Below are positions 63,594-64,000 of a DNA stretch of 64,000 bases, one piece after another. The notes beneath the pieces were generated by a model. That model was not told the origin of the DNA, ran no database searches, and saw only the letters and a list, made by a program, of their open reading frames with translations. The translations under genes and the position numbers were made by a program. The stretch is from Cyclobacteriaceae bacterium (lineage in GTDB: Bacteria > Bacteroidota > Bacteroidia > Cytophagales > Cyclobacteriaceae). Where the stretch lies: positions 2,790,001 through 2,854,000 of the forward strand of contig JAHBUD010000001.1 of NCBI GenBank assembly GCA_019638255.1, in the 5' to 3' direction. Position 1 is the stretch's first letter. Every line of letters starts with the position of its first letter.

Positions 63594-64000
63594 TTATAAT
63601 GACTCATACGCACGAACAACAGCATTAATAATATAATCAATCTTGTCCTGATCAAGTTGCGGATAGATTGGGAGAGATATCTCCGTAGCATAACAGGAAA
63701 ATGCCACAGGATAATCCACTATCCGATAACCACGTTCCCGAAAAACAGTCAGCATAGGCAACGGCTGAAAATGAACATTAACAGAGACACCTGCTTCTGT
63801 AATGCGTTCGATCATCGTATCACGTTGAGCTTCTGAGATATCTTTAATACGCAAAGGATAAACATGGTATGAAGATTCCCGGAGATCATCGCTGGTTGGG
63901 GGTAACAATGCCCAGGAATAATTTCCAAAACCGTTAGCGTAAGCCTGTGCCACGCGTTTGCGTTCAGGCAACATCAGTATTGGATATTTGCGTAGTTGGG
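63594..64000 (-). CDS. DegT/DnrJ/EryC1/StrS aminotransferase, C-terminal part
   Basis: The reading frame stays open to the right edge of the window (upstream residues read QLRKYPILMLPERKR), so only the last about 135 residues of a PLP-dependent nucleotide-sugar aminotransferase are present and the active-site Lys is outside. Recognisable are SSYHVYPLRI, NVHFQPLPML, FPVA-like YPVAFSCYATEISLPIYPQLDQDKIDYII. It is a second member of the DegT family in this cluster, and is expected to work on another amino sugar. Confidence 0.85.
   Translation of the reverse strand, partial: QLRKYPILMLPERKRVAQAYANGFGNYSWALLPPTSDDLRESSYHVYPLRIKDISEAQRDTMIERITEAGVSVNVHFQPLPMLTVFRERGYRIVDYPVAFSCYATEISLPIYPQLDQDKIDYIINAVVRAYESL

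Overview
The window looks like the chromosome of a member of the phylum Bacteroidota, most likely the order Cytophagales. The reasons are a SusC/SusD polysaccharide utilization locus with a hybrid two-component regulator, type IX secretion (T9SS) C-terminal sorting domains on three proteins, a Bacteroidota-type exosortase pair, promoters of the TTTG-N19-TAnnTTTG kind, and few Shine-Dalgarno sequences. No species can be named from the sequence alone. I see no rRNA, tRNA, CRISPR array, prophage or complete insertion sequence.

1-11.3 kb is ordinary chromosome: gyrB, a leucine-rich-repeat protein, a PPK2-type polyphosphate phosphotransferase, an NTF2-like secreted protein, a CoA-binding protein, an FAD oxidoreductase and a large MORN/YwqK-repeat protein. 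Tryptophan 2,3-dioxygenase and a glutaryl-CoA dehydrogenase lie back to back, both from tryptophan/lysine catabolism.

11.5-31.4 kb is a complete polysaccharide utilization locus: SusC, SusD, two surface glycan-binding lipoproteins, an internal terminator, GH30, GH26, a hybrid two-component sensor, a SGNH acetylesterase and two GH5 enzymes. The enzyme set fits an acetylated beta-mannan or glucomannan, which is an inference. Tandem operator-like repeats and a possible 39-residue membrane microprotein lie upstream of susC.

31.4-48.3 kb holds a DUF1573 protein, trpS, a MITE-like palindromic repeat, and a tightly overlapping four-gene operon: a LysM protein with a lytic transglycosylase fold that lacks the catalytic Glu, two SGNH hydrolases and an MBOAT acyltransferase. 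This is probably a cell-envelope glycan O-acetylation system. Then come HPPD, a phosphohexomutase, DinB, MtaB, a tiny lipoprotein, a LolD-like ATPase, sucC and a DUF6089 barrel protein.

48.4-64.0 kb, all on the minus strand, is a surface glycan and protein-sorting locus. It contains a Pgl/bacillosamine-like set (aminotransferases, NeuD/PglD acetyltransferase, two phosphoglycosyl transferases, PglF/WbpM-type dehydratase), an exosortase with its XrtF-type partner, a 2810-residue T9SS repeat protein, and, overlapping its stop codon, a 64-residue protein with an exosortase-type C-terminal sorting signal. A GxxExxY gene flanked on both sides by CACAAAG palindromes sits inside this locus. The last aminotransferase is cut by the window edge. 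The most novel candidates are this combined exosortase/T9SS/glycan locus, the pseudo-transglycosylase O-acetylation operon, and the two palindromic mobile-like repeats.
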